Origin: PALSA-660 sp963726435
GTDB taxonomy: Bacteria; Actinomycetota; Coriobacteriia; Anaerosomatales; PALSA-660
DNA: 64,000 nt
Direction: 5' to 3'
Assembly: GCA_963726435.1 (NCBI GenBank)
Contig: CAVSCJ010000007.1
Coordinates: 124,001 to 188,000 of the forward strand
Shown here: piece by piece, positions 8,567 to 17,360 of the stretch
Position numbering within the stretch: position 1 is the first letter of the stretch
How the letters are laid out: the number at the start of each line of letters is the position of its first letter
The notes under the pieces: model-generated
The model's input: only the letters and a program-made list of their open reading frames with translations
The model's database searches: none
Told to the model about the DNA's origin: nothing
Made by a program: the position numbers and the translations under genes

Positions 8567-10248
8567 TACTCGTCATCGACAACTACGATTCCTTCACCTA
8601 CAACCTCGTGCAGCTGCTCGGGCTGCTCGGAGCGGAGGTGCGCGTCGAGCGCAACGACAGCGTCTCGGTCGGCCAGGTGCTCGCGATGGCGCCGAGGGGC
8701 ATCGTCGTATCGCCGGGTCCGGGAACGCCGGACGCCGCCGGCGCGAGCGAGGCCATCGTTGCCGCGGCCGCGGAGGCGGGAATCCCGCTTCTGGGCGTGT
8801 GCCTCGGCCACCAGGCGATCGCCGAGGTCTTCGGAGGGCACGTGATCCGAGCCGACGAAGCGGTGCACGGCAAGACCTCGACCGTGAGGCACTCGGGCAA
8901 GGGCCTGATGGCAGGTATGCCGCCGGAGTTCACCGCCACGCGCTATCACTCGCTGATCGTGGAACGTGACAGTCTGCCGGAGTGCATGGAGGTCACCGCG
9001 GAGACCGCGGATGGGCTGATCATGGCCATGCAGCACGCCGACAAGCCCGTCTTCGGTGTCCAGTTCCATCCCGAGTCGGTCCTCACCCCTGAGGGCGCCA
9101 TCCTGATGCGCAACTTCCTCCAGCTTGCGGGCGAGGTGGAGCGCGCGGAGGAGCCGGAGGGTTCGGCCGGTCCCAAGGTGATCGCGGAGGGCGACGAGGT
9201 GACCGTTCCCGCAGCCATCGGCGTCGCCGCCTCGGGAGGGTCGCTCACCGAGGAGCAGGCCACCGAGGTGATGGGGCGCGTCATGGACGGCGAGGCCACT
9301 CCCGCGCAGATCGCCTCTCTCGTGACCGCGATGCGGATGAAGGGGGAGACCGTCGCGGAGATCACCGGCTTCGCGCGCGCGATGCGCGCCCGGGCCACCG
9401 TAGTGCGGCCGCGCGCGGCGGGGCTGCTCGACACCTGCGGCACCGGTGGCGACGGCCTTGCGACCTTCAACATCTCTACGACGACCGCCTTCGTGGTCGC
9501 GGGCGCGGGAGTGCCCGTTGCCAAGCACGGGAACCGGGCCGTGTCCTCGAGGTCGGGGAGCGCGGACGTGCTGGAGGCGCTCGGCGTGCGGATCGACGTC
9601 TCTCCCGAGGACATGGCTCGCTGCATCGACGAGGTCGGAGTGGGCTTCCTGTTCGCCATGGCCCTGCACGCCTCGATGCGCCATGCCGGCGGACCCCGCC
9701 GCGAGATCGCCATCCGTACGGTGTTCAACATCCTCGGCCCGCTCACGAACCCGGCGGGTGCGAAGCGCCAGCTGCTCGGCGTCTACGACCCCACGCTGGC
9801 GCCCGTCATGGCCGAGGTGGCCGGGCGTCTGGGGGCCGAGCGCGTCATGGTCGTGCACGGCCACCCGGGTATGGACGAGGTGTCCGCCTCCGGTCCGACG
9901 ACAGTCGCCGAGTTCGTCGACGGGGCCGTGCGCACCTACACCATCGAGCCCGAGACGGTCGGCATCGCCGCCGTCTCGCCCCGCGCCGTGGCAGGTGGAG
10001 ACGCCGCCGCCAACGCGCGGATCCTTCGCGACGTGCTCGAAGGCGTCCACGGAGCGCCGCGCGACACCGTGCTCATCAACGCCGCCGCAGCCCTGATGGT
10101 CGCGGGCCGTGCCGCCGACCTGGCTGAAGGCGTCGCCCTGGCGCGCCGCAGCATCGACTCGGGCAACGCGCTCGCCTGCCTGGAAGGTCTGGTCTCCCTC
10201 ACCGCGCGTCTCGGCGCCGAGGCGGACGCGGCGAAAGCGGTGGTGTAG
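8563..10248 (+). CDS. trpGD: TrpGD fusion: anthranilate synthase amidotransferase + anthranilate phosphoribosyltransferase
   Basis: A 561-residue two-domain enzyme. Residues 1-190 are a class I glutamine amidotransferase with oxyanion loop SPGPGTPD, nucleophile Cys in GVCLGHQAIAEVFGG and the HPES His-Glu pair. A ~40-residue acidic linker leads to anthranilate phosphoribosyltransferase, with LLDTCGTGGDGLATFNIST (PRPP site), KHGNRAVSSRSGSADVLEAL and RTVFNILGPLTNPA. Fused TrpGD proteins are known in enterobacteria and scattered other phyla. The GTG start overlaps the trpE stop. The stop abuts the trpC start with no gap. Confidence 0.96.
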   Translation: MILVIDNYDSFTYNLVQLLGLLGAEVRVERNDSVSVGQVLAMAPRGIVVSPGPGTPDAAGASEAIVAAAAEAGIPLLGVCLGHQAIAEVFGGHVIRADEAVHGKTSTVRHSGKGLMAGMPPEFTATRYHSLIVERDSLPECMEVTAETADGLIMAMQHADKPVFGVQFHPESVLTPEGAILMRNFLQLAGEVERAEEPEGSAGPKVIAEGDEVTVPAAIGVAASGGSLTEEQATEVMGRVMDGEATPAQIASLVTAMRMKGETVAEITGFARAMRARATVVRPRAAGLLDTCGTGGDGLATFNISTTTAFVVAGAGVPVAKHGNRAVSSRSGSADVLEALGVRIDVSPEDMARCIDEVGVGFLFAMALHASMRHAGGPRREIAIRTVFNILGPLTNPAGAKRQLLGVYDPTLAPVMAEVAGRLGAERVMVVHGHPGMDEVSASGPTTVAEFVDGAVRTYTIEPETVGIAAVSPRAVAGGDAAANARILRDVLEGVHGAPRDTVLINAAAALMVAGRAADLAEGVALARRSIDSGNALACLEGLVSLTARLGAEADAAKAVV

Positions 10249-11067
10249 GTGATCGCCGTCACAACCAGCTTCCTGGGCCGCATCGTGGAGGTCCGGCGCG
10301 CGGAGGTCTCCGCCACCTGGGGAAGGCTCGCGCCCGCTGACCTCGAGCGCCTCGCCTGCTGCGCGAGAGCGCCGCGCGACTTCGAGGCGGCCTTGCGCGA
10401 CACGCTGGCGGTCGCCGTGATCGGCGAGGTCAAGAAGGCCTCGCCCTCATCCGGCCCGATAGCGCCCGACATCGACGCCTCCAAGCAGGCGATGCATTAC
10501 CAGAATGGCGGAGCGGCGGCCATCAGCGTGCTCACCGAACCCAGCGAGTTCCTCGGGTCCTTTGCCGACCTGTCCGACGTGGCGGACGCGGTGGACGTGC
10601 CTGTGCTTTGCAAGGACTTCGTGGTCGACCCCTTGCAGCTCTTCGTCGCGCGCGGGCACTGCGCCGATGCGGCGCTGCTGATGGTCAGCGTGCTCGGCGA
10701 CGAGATCCGCGCCTATATGGACCTCGCCTCGACCCTGCGGCTGCAGTGCCTGGTGGAGGTGGTGTCCGAGTGCGAGCTCGAGATAGCTCTGCGCGCGGGC
10801 GCCTCCATGATCGCTGTGAACGCCCGTGACCTGCACTCGCTTCAGGTGGACCTTGCGGCGGCCGGCCCGGTGATCGCACGGGCGAAGCACCACGGGATGA
10901 CGGTCGTCCACGCGAGCGGCGTGCGCTCGCGAGCCGATGTGGAGGAAGCCGCGGCGGCAGGCGCCGACGCGGTGCTCGTAGGGGAGGCGCTCATGCGCGC
11001 GCCCTTCCCCGAAGACGTCCTGGCGGATCTGACGGGTGTGGCGAAGGCCGTGCCCGTGATCGGATAG
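10249..11067 (+). CDS. trpC: TrpC, indole-3-glycerol phosphate synthase
   Basis: A 272-residue TIM-barrel enzyme that closes the indole ring from CdRP. It starts at GTG immediately after the trpGD stop. Diagnostic motifs are IGEVKKASPSSGPI (catalytic Lys), ISVLTEPSEFLGS, VLCKDFVVDPLQL and the terminal DAVLVGEALMRA phosphate loop. Length and order are normal. A 66-base gap separates it from the TrpB2 gene. Confidence 0.96.
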   Translation: MIAVTTSFLGRIVEVRRAEVSATWGRLAPADLERLACCARAPRDFEAALRDTLAVAVIGEVKKASPSSGPIAPDIDASKQAMHYQNGGAAAISVLTEPSEFLGSFADLSDVADAVDVPVLCKDFVVDPLQLFVARGHCADAALLMVSVLGDEIRAYMDLASTLRLQCLVEVVSECELEIALRAGASMIAVNARDLHSLQVDLAAAGPVIARAKHHGMTVVHASGVRSRADVEEAAAAGADAVLVGEALMRAPFPEDVLADLTGVAKAVPVIG

Positions 11068-11133
11068 AGGACGACACGTTCGAGCGGACGGTCCACGACA
11101 GACGACAGCACCACGAAGAAGGGAGCTACGCCG

Positions 11134-12501
11134 ATGTCATCCGACAAGACGAGGTTCGGACTCGACGAGACCAGGATCCCGGAGGCCTGGTACAACATCA
11201 TGCCCGACCTGAAGAACCCACCGGCACCGCCGAAGGCGTTCGCGCCGGACGGCACCGAGCTGGGGCCTGACCAGATCGGCGAGCGTCTCGCCTCGCTCTT
11301 CCCGATGGAGGTTCTCAAGCAGGAGATGTCGTCCGACCGCTGGATCGACATCCCCGGCGCGGTGATCGACGTCTACAAGACGTACCGCCCGTCGCCTCTG
11401 CTGCGCGCCCGCCAGCTCGAGCGCGTCCTCGGGCTGCCCGACGGGGTGAAGATCTTCTACAAGTACGAGGGTGTCAGCCCCGCGGGTTCGCACAAGCCCA
11501 ACACCGCGATCCCGCAGGCCTACTACAACAAACAGGAGGGCATCACCAAGATCTCCACCGAGACCGGCGCGGGCCAGTGGGGCAGCGCGCTGTCGATCGC
11601 CGGCGCGCTGTTCGGGATCGACGTCGAAGTGTTCATGGTCAGGGTGAGCTACGAGCAGAAGCCGTATCGCCGCATCCTGATGGAGACCTACGGAGCGACG
11701 GTGCACGCCTCGCCGACCAACCTCACCGACGCCGGGCGCCACGTTCTGTCGATGGACCCGGACTCGACCGGTTCTCTCGGCATCGCCATCTCCGAGGCCG
11801 TCGAGGTCGCCGCGAAGGACGCGGACACGCACTACTCGCTGGGGTCCGTGCTCAACCATGTGTGTCTGCACCAGACGATCATCGGTCTCGAGGCCATCGA
11901 GCAGATGGCGTTGGCAGAGGAAGAGCCCGACGTCGTCATCGCATGCGTCGGCGGAGGCTCCAACTTCGCCGGGATCGCGTTCCCGTACTACCATCGCAAG
12001 CTGCAGGGCAAGAGCAATGCGCGTCTGCTCGCCGTCGAGCCGAAGGCCTGCCCGACGCTCACGGCCGGCGAATATCGGTACGACCTCGGCGACGAGGCGG
12101 GCATGACGCCGCAGATGCTCATGTATACGCTCGGCCACGACTTCGTCCCCGCCGGCATCCACGCGGGCGGACTGCGCTACCATGGCGACTCGCCGCTGGT
12201 GAGCCAGCTCGTACACGAGGGCGAAGCCGAGGCGATCGCCGTCGATCAGATCGCGTGCTTCGCCGCGGCCGTGCAGTTCGCGCGCGCCGAGGGCATCCTG
12301 CCCGCGCCGGAGAGCAGCCATGCCATCCTCGCCGCGATCAACGAGGCGAAGGCGGCCCAGGCAGCCGGCGAGGACAGGACGATCCTGTTCAACCTCTCGG
12401 GTCACGGTCACTTCGACCTGGCCGCGTACGCCGCATACAACAACGGCGAGTTGAAGGACTTCGACTTCGCCGCAGGCTCGACCCTGTGTGAAGCCGAGTA
12501 G
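11134..12501 (+). CDS. TrpB2-type tryptophan synthase beta subunit
   Basis: A 455-residue PLP enzyme of the TrpB2 subgroup, distinguished from classic TrpB by its long N-terminus (DKTRFGLDETRIPEAWYN), the EGVSPAGSHKPNTA lysine segment and ETGAGQWGSALSIAG. The PLP phosphate loop is CVGGGSNFAG. TrpB2 enzymes join indole with serine and are thought to work without, or only loosely with, TrpA. Finding it in the same operon as a classic TrpB (13169) means two beta-type subunits are made together. It may salvage free indole; that is inference. Confidence 0.93.
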   Translation: MSSDKTRFGLDETRIPEAWYNIMPDLKNPPAPPKAFAPDGTELGPDQIGERLASLFPMEVLKQEMSSDRWIDIPGAVIDVYKTYRPSPLLRARQLERVLGLPDGVKIFYKYEGVSPAGSHKPNTAIPQAYYNKQEGITKISTETGAGQWGSALSIAGALFGIDVEVFMVRVSYEQKPYRRILMETYGATVHASPTNLTDAGRHVLSMDPDSTGSLGIAISEAVEVAAKDADTHYSLGSVLNHVCLHQTIIGLEAIEQMALAEEEPDVVIACVGGGSNFAGIAFPYYHRKLQGKSNARLLAVEPKACPTLTAGEYRYDLGDEAGMTPQMLMYTLGHDFVPAGIHAGGLRYHGDSPLVSQLVHEGEAEAIAVDQIACFAAAVQFARAEGILPAPESSHAILAAINEAKAAQAAGEDRTILFNLSGHGHFDLAAYAAYNNGELKDFDFAAGSTLCEAE

Positions 12502-12511
12502 GAGAGACGCG

Positions 12512-13172
12512 ATGACGGTGCCCCGGACGAGGGTGAAGGTGTGCGGCCTCACGCGCGTGAGCGACGCGCGCGAGGCCGCACGCGCGGGCGCGGACGCGCT
12601 CGGCGTCATCCTCGCTCCGGGGCACCGGCGTTCTCTGACGATCGGCGACGCAGCCGCCGTGTTCGCGGGCGCGCCGCCTGAAGCGACGAGGACCGGTGTG
12701 TTCGTGGACGCCCCTCTCGCCGAGGTGATCGAGGCCGTCTCGCGGCTCGGTCTGACCGAGGTGCAGTTGCACGGGTCGGAGGACCCTGCCTACTGCGCGC
12801 GGGTGCCGGTGGCTGTCGTGAAGACGTTCCACATCGGCGCGGGAGTCGACGCGCCGGCGATCGAGCGCTACCGCGGCGCCGTGTCAGCCGTGCTGCTCGA
12901 CACGCTCGTGGAGGGCGAGGTGGGAGGCAGCGGGTGTGCCTTCGACTGGGGTCTTGCGAGCGCAGTCCCCGATGTCGCACCGGTCTACCTGGCCGGCGGC
13001 CTGACTCCCGACAACGTCGGCGAGGCCGTGCTGCGCGCGCGTCCCGCCGGCGTGGACGTGTCCTCCGGCGTCGAGGAGTCGCCCGGGCATCAAGAACGAG
13101 GCGAAGATGGAGCGGTTCGTCGAGGCGGTGCGCGCTGCCGACCGCGCGTACGAGGAGGTGGCGGCAAGATGA
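12512..13172 (+). CDS. trpF: TrpF, phosphoribosylanthranilate isomerase (apparent frameshift)
   Basis: A TIM-barrel isomerase converting PRA to CdRP. The start ATG 12512 has GGAGAG upstream. Motifs are VKVCGLTR (catalytic Cys), GVILAPGHRR, VQLHGSED, VYLAGGLTPDNV and DVSSGVEESPG. At 13085-13090 cccGggcatc carries one g too many. Removing it restores the expected GIKNEAKMERFVEAVR ending and a TGA that overlaps the trpB ATG. As given, the frame instead runs on into trpB. A sequence error is more likely than loss, since the rest of the operon is intact. Confidence 0.9.
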
Positions 13173-14389
13173 GCGACCTCCTCCCGAGCGCCGGGACCGC
13201 CTACCGCGGTGCCGACGCACAGGGCTTCTTCGGCCCCTACGGCGGTTCTTTCGTGCCCGAGACCGTGGTGCCCGCTCTGCAGGAGCTCACTGCCGCCTTC
13301 GAGGCGCGGGACGAGGACTTCGAACTCGAGTTGGCGGGCCTGCTGCGCGACTACGTCGGGCGTCCGACCCCACTGACGAGGGCGGACAACCTGGCGGCGG
13401 CGACCGGGCTCGGCCGCGTCTACCTCAAGCGCGAAGACCTCGCGCACACCGGCGCGCACAAGATCAACAACACCCTGGGCCAGTGCCTGCTCGCGAAGCG
13501 CATGGGAAAGCGACGGGTGATCGCCGAGACAGGCGCCGGCCAGCACGGTGTGGCGACCGCCACGACCTGCGCGCTGCTCGGGCTCGAGTGCGCCGTGTTC
13601 ATGGGGGTCGAGGACATCCGCCGCCAGTCGCTCAACGTCTACAAGATGCGGCTGCTGGGCGCGGAGGTCGTACCGGTCGAAGAGGGGAGCGGCACGCTCG
13701 CCGACGCCGTGACCGCAGCGCTGCGCCACTGGGTCGAGCGGGTCGAGGACACGTTCTACTGCATCGGCAGCGCGGTCGGACCCCATCCATACCCGACGAT
13801 GGTGCGCGAGTTCCAGAAGGTCGTCGGCGAGGAGACCATCGCACAGCTGCAAGTGAAGGGGGTCGGCCGAGTGGACGCGGTCGTCGCGTGCGTGGGTGGC
13901 GGCAGCAACGCGATCGGCACGTTCTACCCGTTCGTGGCGGGGATCCCGGCAGTCGAGCGACCCCTGCTCGTGGGCGCCGAGGCCGCCGGCCTGGGCCTCG
14001 ACACCGACAGGACCGGCGCGTCGATCACTCTCGGGACGCCCGGCGTGATGCACGGCTTCTACAGCTATCTGCTGCAGGACGGGGCCGGCAACCCGCTCGA
14101 GGCCTACTCCATCTCGGCCGGGCTGGACTACCCCGGAGTAGGTCCGGAGCACGCCTACCTGAAGGACGAGGGGCTCGTGCGCTACGAGGCGGTGACGGAC
14201 GCCGAGGCGCTCGAGGCGTTCGCCCTGCTCACCCGGTGTGAGGGCATCATCCCCGCGATCGAGTCGGCACACGCTCTCGCCCTGCTGCCCCGGCTGGCCG
14301 CCGAGTTCGGGCCAAGGGCCACTGTGGTGGTCACCGTGTCGGGCCGCGGCGACAAGGACATCGACATCGTCCGGGAAGCCGGGCTCTGA
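13169..14389 (+). CDS. trpB: TrpB, tryptophan synthase beta chain (TrpB1)
   Basis: A 406-residue classic TrpB. It carries FGPYGGSFVPE, the PLP lysine in REDLAHTGAHKINNTLGQ, GETGAGQHGVATAT, the phosphate loop GGGSNAIG and the HAYLKDEGLVRYE stretch. It forms the alpha2-beta2 complex with TrpA encoded 2 bases downstream and condenses indole with L-serine. The ATG overlaps the repaired trpF stop. Confidence 0.97.
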   Translation: MSDLLPSAGTAYRGADAQGFFGPYGGSFVPETVVPALQELTAAFEARDEDFELELAGLLRDYVGRPTPLTRADNLAAATGLGRVYLKREDLAHTGAHKINNTLGQCLLAKRMGKRRVIAETGAGQHGVATATTCALLGLECAVFMGVEDIRRQSLNVYKMRLLGAEVVPVEEGSGTLADAVTAALRHWVERVEDTFYCIGSAVGPHPYPTMVREFQKVVGEETIAQLQVKGVGRVDAVVACVGGGSNAIGTFYPFVAGIPAVERPLLVGAEAAGLGLDTDRTGASITLGTPGVMHGFYSYLLQDGAGNPLEAYSISAGLDYPGVGPEHAYLKDEGLVRYEAVTDAEALEAFALLTRCEGIIPAIESAHALALLPRLAAEFGPRATVVVTVSGRGDKDIDIVREAGL

Positions 14390-14391
14390 CC

Positions 14392-15195
14392 GTGGACCGA
14401 GGCGGACCCCGCGCGCTCCGCTCCGCGTTCGGCAAGGGGCATCCCGCGCTCATCACCTACCTGATGGCGGGGTACCCCGACAGGGCCGGTTCGATCGCCG
14501 CCATCGTCGCCGCGGCACGAGCGGGGGCCGACCTCATCGAGCTCGGAGTCCCGTACGCCGATCCCCTCGCCGACGGTCCGACGATCGTGGACGCGGCCGA
14601 CGTCGCGCGCTCGGCGCCGGGCGGCTTCGGGCTCGCCGAGACGCTCGGGATCGCACTCGATCTGGCCGGCGACGAGCCGCTTCCCCCCATCGCGCTGATG
14701 ACCTACCTCAACCCGATGCTCTCCTACGGGTTCTCACGCCTAGTCGCCGATGCCGTCGCCGCGGGGGTCGGCGGCTTCATAGTCCCCGACATGCCGCACG
14801 ACAGCCCGATGGCCTCCCGCTGGCTCGACGCTTCGCGACGGCTCGGCCTCGAGACCGTGTTCCTAGTGGCCCCGACCTCCACTCCCGAGCGGATCCGTGC
14901 GGTGGTCGCGGCCTCGGAGGGGTTCGTCTACGTCGTTTCCAGGGTCGGAGTGACCGGCGAGAGGGGACACCTGCCCGATGGGCTTTCCCATCTCGTGGAA
15001 CGCGTACGGGCGGTGGCGCCCTCAGGGCTGCCTGTCGCAGTGGGATTCGGCATCTCGACGCCCGAGCAGGCAGCCGCCGTTGCCGGCATCGCGGACGGGG
15101 TCATCGTCGGAAGCTCCATCGTGAACCGTCAAGGCGAGCCCGAGGAGGTCTCGGCCTTCGTGGCGGAGCTTGCGACCGCCGTGCACCTCTACTGA
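14392..15195 (+). CDS. trpA: TrpA, tryptophan synthase alpha chain
   Basis: A 267-residue TIM barrel that cleaves indole-3-glycerol phosphate. It starts at GTG two bases after trpB. The catalytic Glu lies in DLIELGVPYADPLADGP and the second catalytic region in GGFIVPDMPHD. VGFGISTPEQA and VIVGSSIVNR are the phosphate-binding loops. It is the last recognised gene of the trp operon. Confidence 0.96.
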   Translation: MDRGGPRALRSAFGKGHPALITYLMAGYPDRAGSIAAIVAAARAGADLIELGVPYADPLADGPTIVDAADVARSAPGGFGLAETLGIALDLAGDEPLPPIALMTYLNPMLSYGFSRLVADAVAAGVGGFIVPDMPHDSPMASRWLDASRRLGLETVFLVAPTSTPERIRAVVAASEGFVYVVSRVGVTGERGHLPDGLSHLVERVRAVAPSGLPVAVGFGISTPEQAAAVAGIADGVIVGSSIVNRQGEPEEVSAFVAELATAVHLY

Positions 15196-15297
15196 GGGCA
15201 CCTCGCGTGCCGCAGGCCGCTTACACTTTTGCGCCCCGGCGGGCTACTATTCGGTGTGAGCCGCGCCTCCACGGCGCCCATGAAAGGGGGGCTCGAC

Positions 15298-15915
15298 ATG
15301 CAGTACGTGCGCATGGCACAGAACAAGTTCTGGGGCTGGGTCGTCGCCTCGACACTCCTGGGATTGGCCATCGGGCTGGTCATCATGTTCTTGAGCGGTG
15401 CCTCCGCCACCAACCGGATCGCCGCTCTGCAGACGCAGCTCGCCAGCGCCAGCACCGACTCCAGCGCCGCGCTGGCCGGAGCCGAAGCCCGCGCCGCGAG
15501 CGCGGAGGCCTCGGTCGCGTCCTTGACGGACCAGGTGGCTCAGCTGACCGCCGACCTTGCGGCGGCTCAGAACGGCGGTACCGTCGTGCCGTCGACTCCC
15601 GCCACGCCCACTCTGGTCATAGTCTCGCGGACGATCACCCCGGGCACCGTGGACGCGTCCCACACCATCACGATGACAGCGAAGGTCAAGGGCAGCCCCT
15701 CGAAGGTGACCATGCGCGTCTACAACGCCTCGAAGAGCTACGACAAGACGTTCACGCTGCACAAGGTGTCCACCTCTGGGGGGACCCAGACCTGGCGCGC
15801 GACGGCGAAGGCGCCGGCGACTCCAGGGACCTACAAGTACTACTCGACGGCCACAAAGGGCTCGGTGAAGGTGACGATGCCGGGTCACTTGCCTTCCACG
15901 CTGAAGGTGCAGTAG
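15298..15915 (+). CDS. Membrane-anchored coiled-coil protein with beta-sandwich-like C-terminus
   Basis: A 205-residue protein starting at ATG 15298, chosen for the AAAGGGGGG ribosome site. It has one membrane helix (about residues 13-34) and then an Ala-rich coiled coil (about 40-95, heptads such as IAALQTQLAS). A short Pro/Thr linker leads to an extracytoplasmic domain of about 95 residues rich in Thr/Val strands. I do not recognise the family. It follows trpA by about 100 bases and is closed by a strong hairpin, so it may be a separate unit. Confidence 0.55.
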   Translation: MQYVRMAQNKFWGWVVASTLLGLAIGLVIMFLSGASATNRIAALQTQLASASTDSSAALAGAEARAASAEASVASLTDQVAQLTADLAAAQNGGTVVPSTPATPTLVIVSRTITPGTVDASHTITMTAKVKGSPSKVTMRVYNASKSYDKTFTLHKVSTSGGTQTWRATAKAPATPGTYKYYSTATKGSVKVTMPGHLPSTLKVQ

Positions 15916-15944
15916 CGGGGCGCTCGGTCGAAGCGCGACGAACC

Positions 15945-15978
15945 AGTGAGACCCGGCGATCGGTCGCCGGGTCTCACT
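15945..15978. terminator. Bidirectional terminator hairpin
   Basis: Perfect 15-bp stem (AGTGAGACCCGGCGA and its complement) with a TCGG loop, placed between two convergent genes. It probably ends transcription from both sides. Confidence 0.8.
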
Positions 15979-16007
15979 GTCGGTGGGGGGAGCGGCGGAT
16001 CCGAGGG

Positions 16008-16490
16008 CTACTCGCCTTCCATCGCCTTATGCTCGCCCGACTTCAGCGTGATATGCCGGGTGCGCCTCTCGTGCATGGCAGCGGCCTTCGGCACCACGAC
16101 CTCGAGGACTCCGTCCTCGTACTTCGCGACGATCGCGTCCGGGTCGATCCCGGACGGCAGCGACATGCTGCGTTCGAAGCTGCCGTGGAACGACTCGCGG
16201 ACCAGGTAGCCGCCCTTCTCCGTCGTTTCGGTCTCCTCGGCGCGCTTCCCGGTGATCGTCAGGATGTCGTCCGTGACCGAGATGTCGATGTCGCTCTCCG
16301 TGACTCCGGGGAGCTCGACGCGCACGACCATGTCGTCACCGCGCGTGAGGACGTCGGTCGTGGGCGCGAACAGGCCGATCTCGGTACGGCCCTCCTTGGT
16401 CGTGGGCGCGAACATCCTCGACCACAGGCGGTCCGCGTCACGCTCGAGCGCACCCAGACCCACGAACGGGTCCCACCTCTGCATAGCCAT
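16008..16490 (-). CDS. hsp20: Hsp20/alpha-crystallin small heat-shock protein
   Basis: A 160-residue ATP-independent holdase. The N-terminus MAMQRWDPF is typical of bacterial Hsp20. The alpha-crystallin domain (about residues 45-140) contains VVRVELPGVTESDIDISV, LTITGKR and the closing DGVLEVVVPKA. It is preceded by a GGAGGAAAC ribosome site. The gene is transcribed toward the shared terminator at 15945. Confidence 0.92.
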   Translation of the reverse strand: MAMQRWDPFVGLGALERDADRLWSRMFAPTTKEGRTEIGLFAPTTDVLTRGDDMVVRVELPGVTESDIDISVTDDILTITGKRAEETETTEKGGYLVRESFHGSFERSMSLPSGIDPDAIVAKYEDGVLEVVVPKAAAMHERRTRHITLKSGEHKAMEGE

Positions 16491-16626
16491 GGTTTCCTCC
16501 TTTATCGCATCCAGCCGGTATCCGCCGGCTCCGTGACTCCGCCGACATGGATACCCGCCTCACGCAGGAGGCGTGCGTAGACGGTGTGGATTCCGACGAG
16601 TGAGGGAGAGCCCTCGACGGGCGGTG

Positions 16627-17250
16627 TCAGGCGGGCGGCAGCCGTTGCGGCTCGGGCTCCGGCAGGTCCGTCACGACCGCCGGTCCCTCCTTCGGCAAGC
16701 GCCTGGCGGCCAGACCGAGTGCCACGGTCGTCGCTCCGATCAGCGCGAGCCATATGCCGAGCAACAGGCCGGCTGTGACCGCGCCCGCCGTCGGCAGCAG
16801 GAACACCAGCACGCCGACGCCAGCGACGAGAAGCCCCCGAAGCAGCCGCAGCCACCACGCGTTGAAGAACGAGCGCCACCGCCAGGACGCGATCATGTCG
16901 GCGAGCCCCCAAACCACCGCGATCGCACCCGCGGCACGGAAGAGGAACTCAGCGAGCGCCTCCGGGCGCAGCAGCGCGTAGGCTCCGAACACCAGAAGCA
17001 GCACGCCGGGGATGAAGGAGATGGTCCACCAGCCTCCTGTGGCGCGGCGGAGAGAGACCGCCCACGAGATCCAAACGAGGCCCGCTATGGCCGATCCCAG
17101 GCCGGTCAGGAACACCAGGACGCTCGCCGTCAGCCCGGGGAACCCGGCGACGACTATCCCCACGGCGGCCACCAGGGTTCCCCACACGACGAGCGGGACC
17201 CACGTCCGGCGTAGAGAGCCCGCATCCGAGGTATAGAAGACCGAGGCCAT
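16627..17250 (-). CDS. HdeD/DUF308-family membrane protein
   Basis: A 207-residue integral membrane protein with about six helices arranged as repeated two-helix units, a known trait of HdeD/DUF308 proteins. The repeats carry GLVWISWAV, GVLLLVFGAYALLRP and WGLADMIASW. HdeD proteins are linked to acid or general stress in some bacteria, which would fit its place beside hsp20, but no substrate is known. The C-terminus is Pro/Glu rich and cytoplasmic. Confidence 0.75.
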   Translation of the reverse strand: MASVFYTSDAGSLRRTWVPLVVWGTLVAAVGIVVAGFPGLTASVLVFLTGLGSAIAGLVWISWAVSLRRATGGWWTISFIPGVLLLVFGAYALLRPEALAEFLFRAAGAIAVVWGLADMIASWRWRSFFNAWWLRLLRGLLVAGVGVLVFLLPTAGAVTAGLLLGIWLALIGATTVALGLAARRLPKEGPAVVTDLPEPEPQRLPPA

Positions 17251-17360
17251 CGCGCACCACCCTTCGTCACAGGAGCATGTACCCGTCCGATGGGAGTTCC
17301 TGGTGCGAATGCTACGCTTGGCCGGATCCGTAAGCGCAGCCAGTAGGAGATGACCCGCAA

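Noticed and set aside
8419..10050. Long open frames on the strand opposite trpGD and many other genes.
   Set aside because: They mirror GC-rich codon bias, have no ribosome sites or family features, and overlap well-supported genes.
16491..16626. A gene between hsp20 and the HdeD-like gene.
   Set aside because: No frame of useful length with a start and ribosome site; I see only the hsp20 leader.
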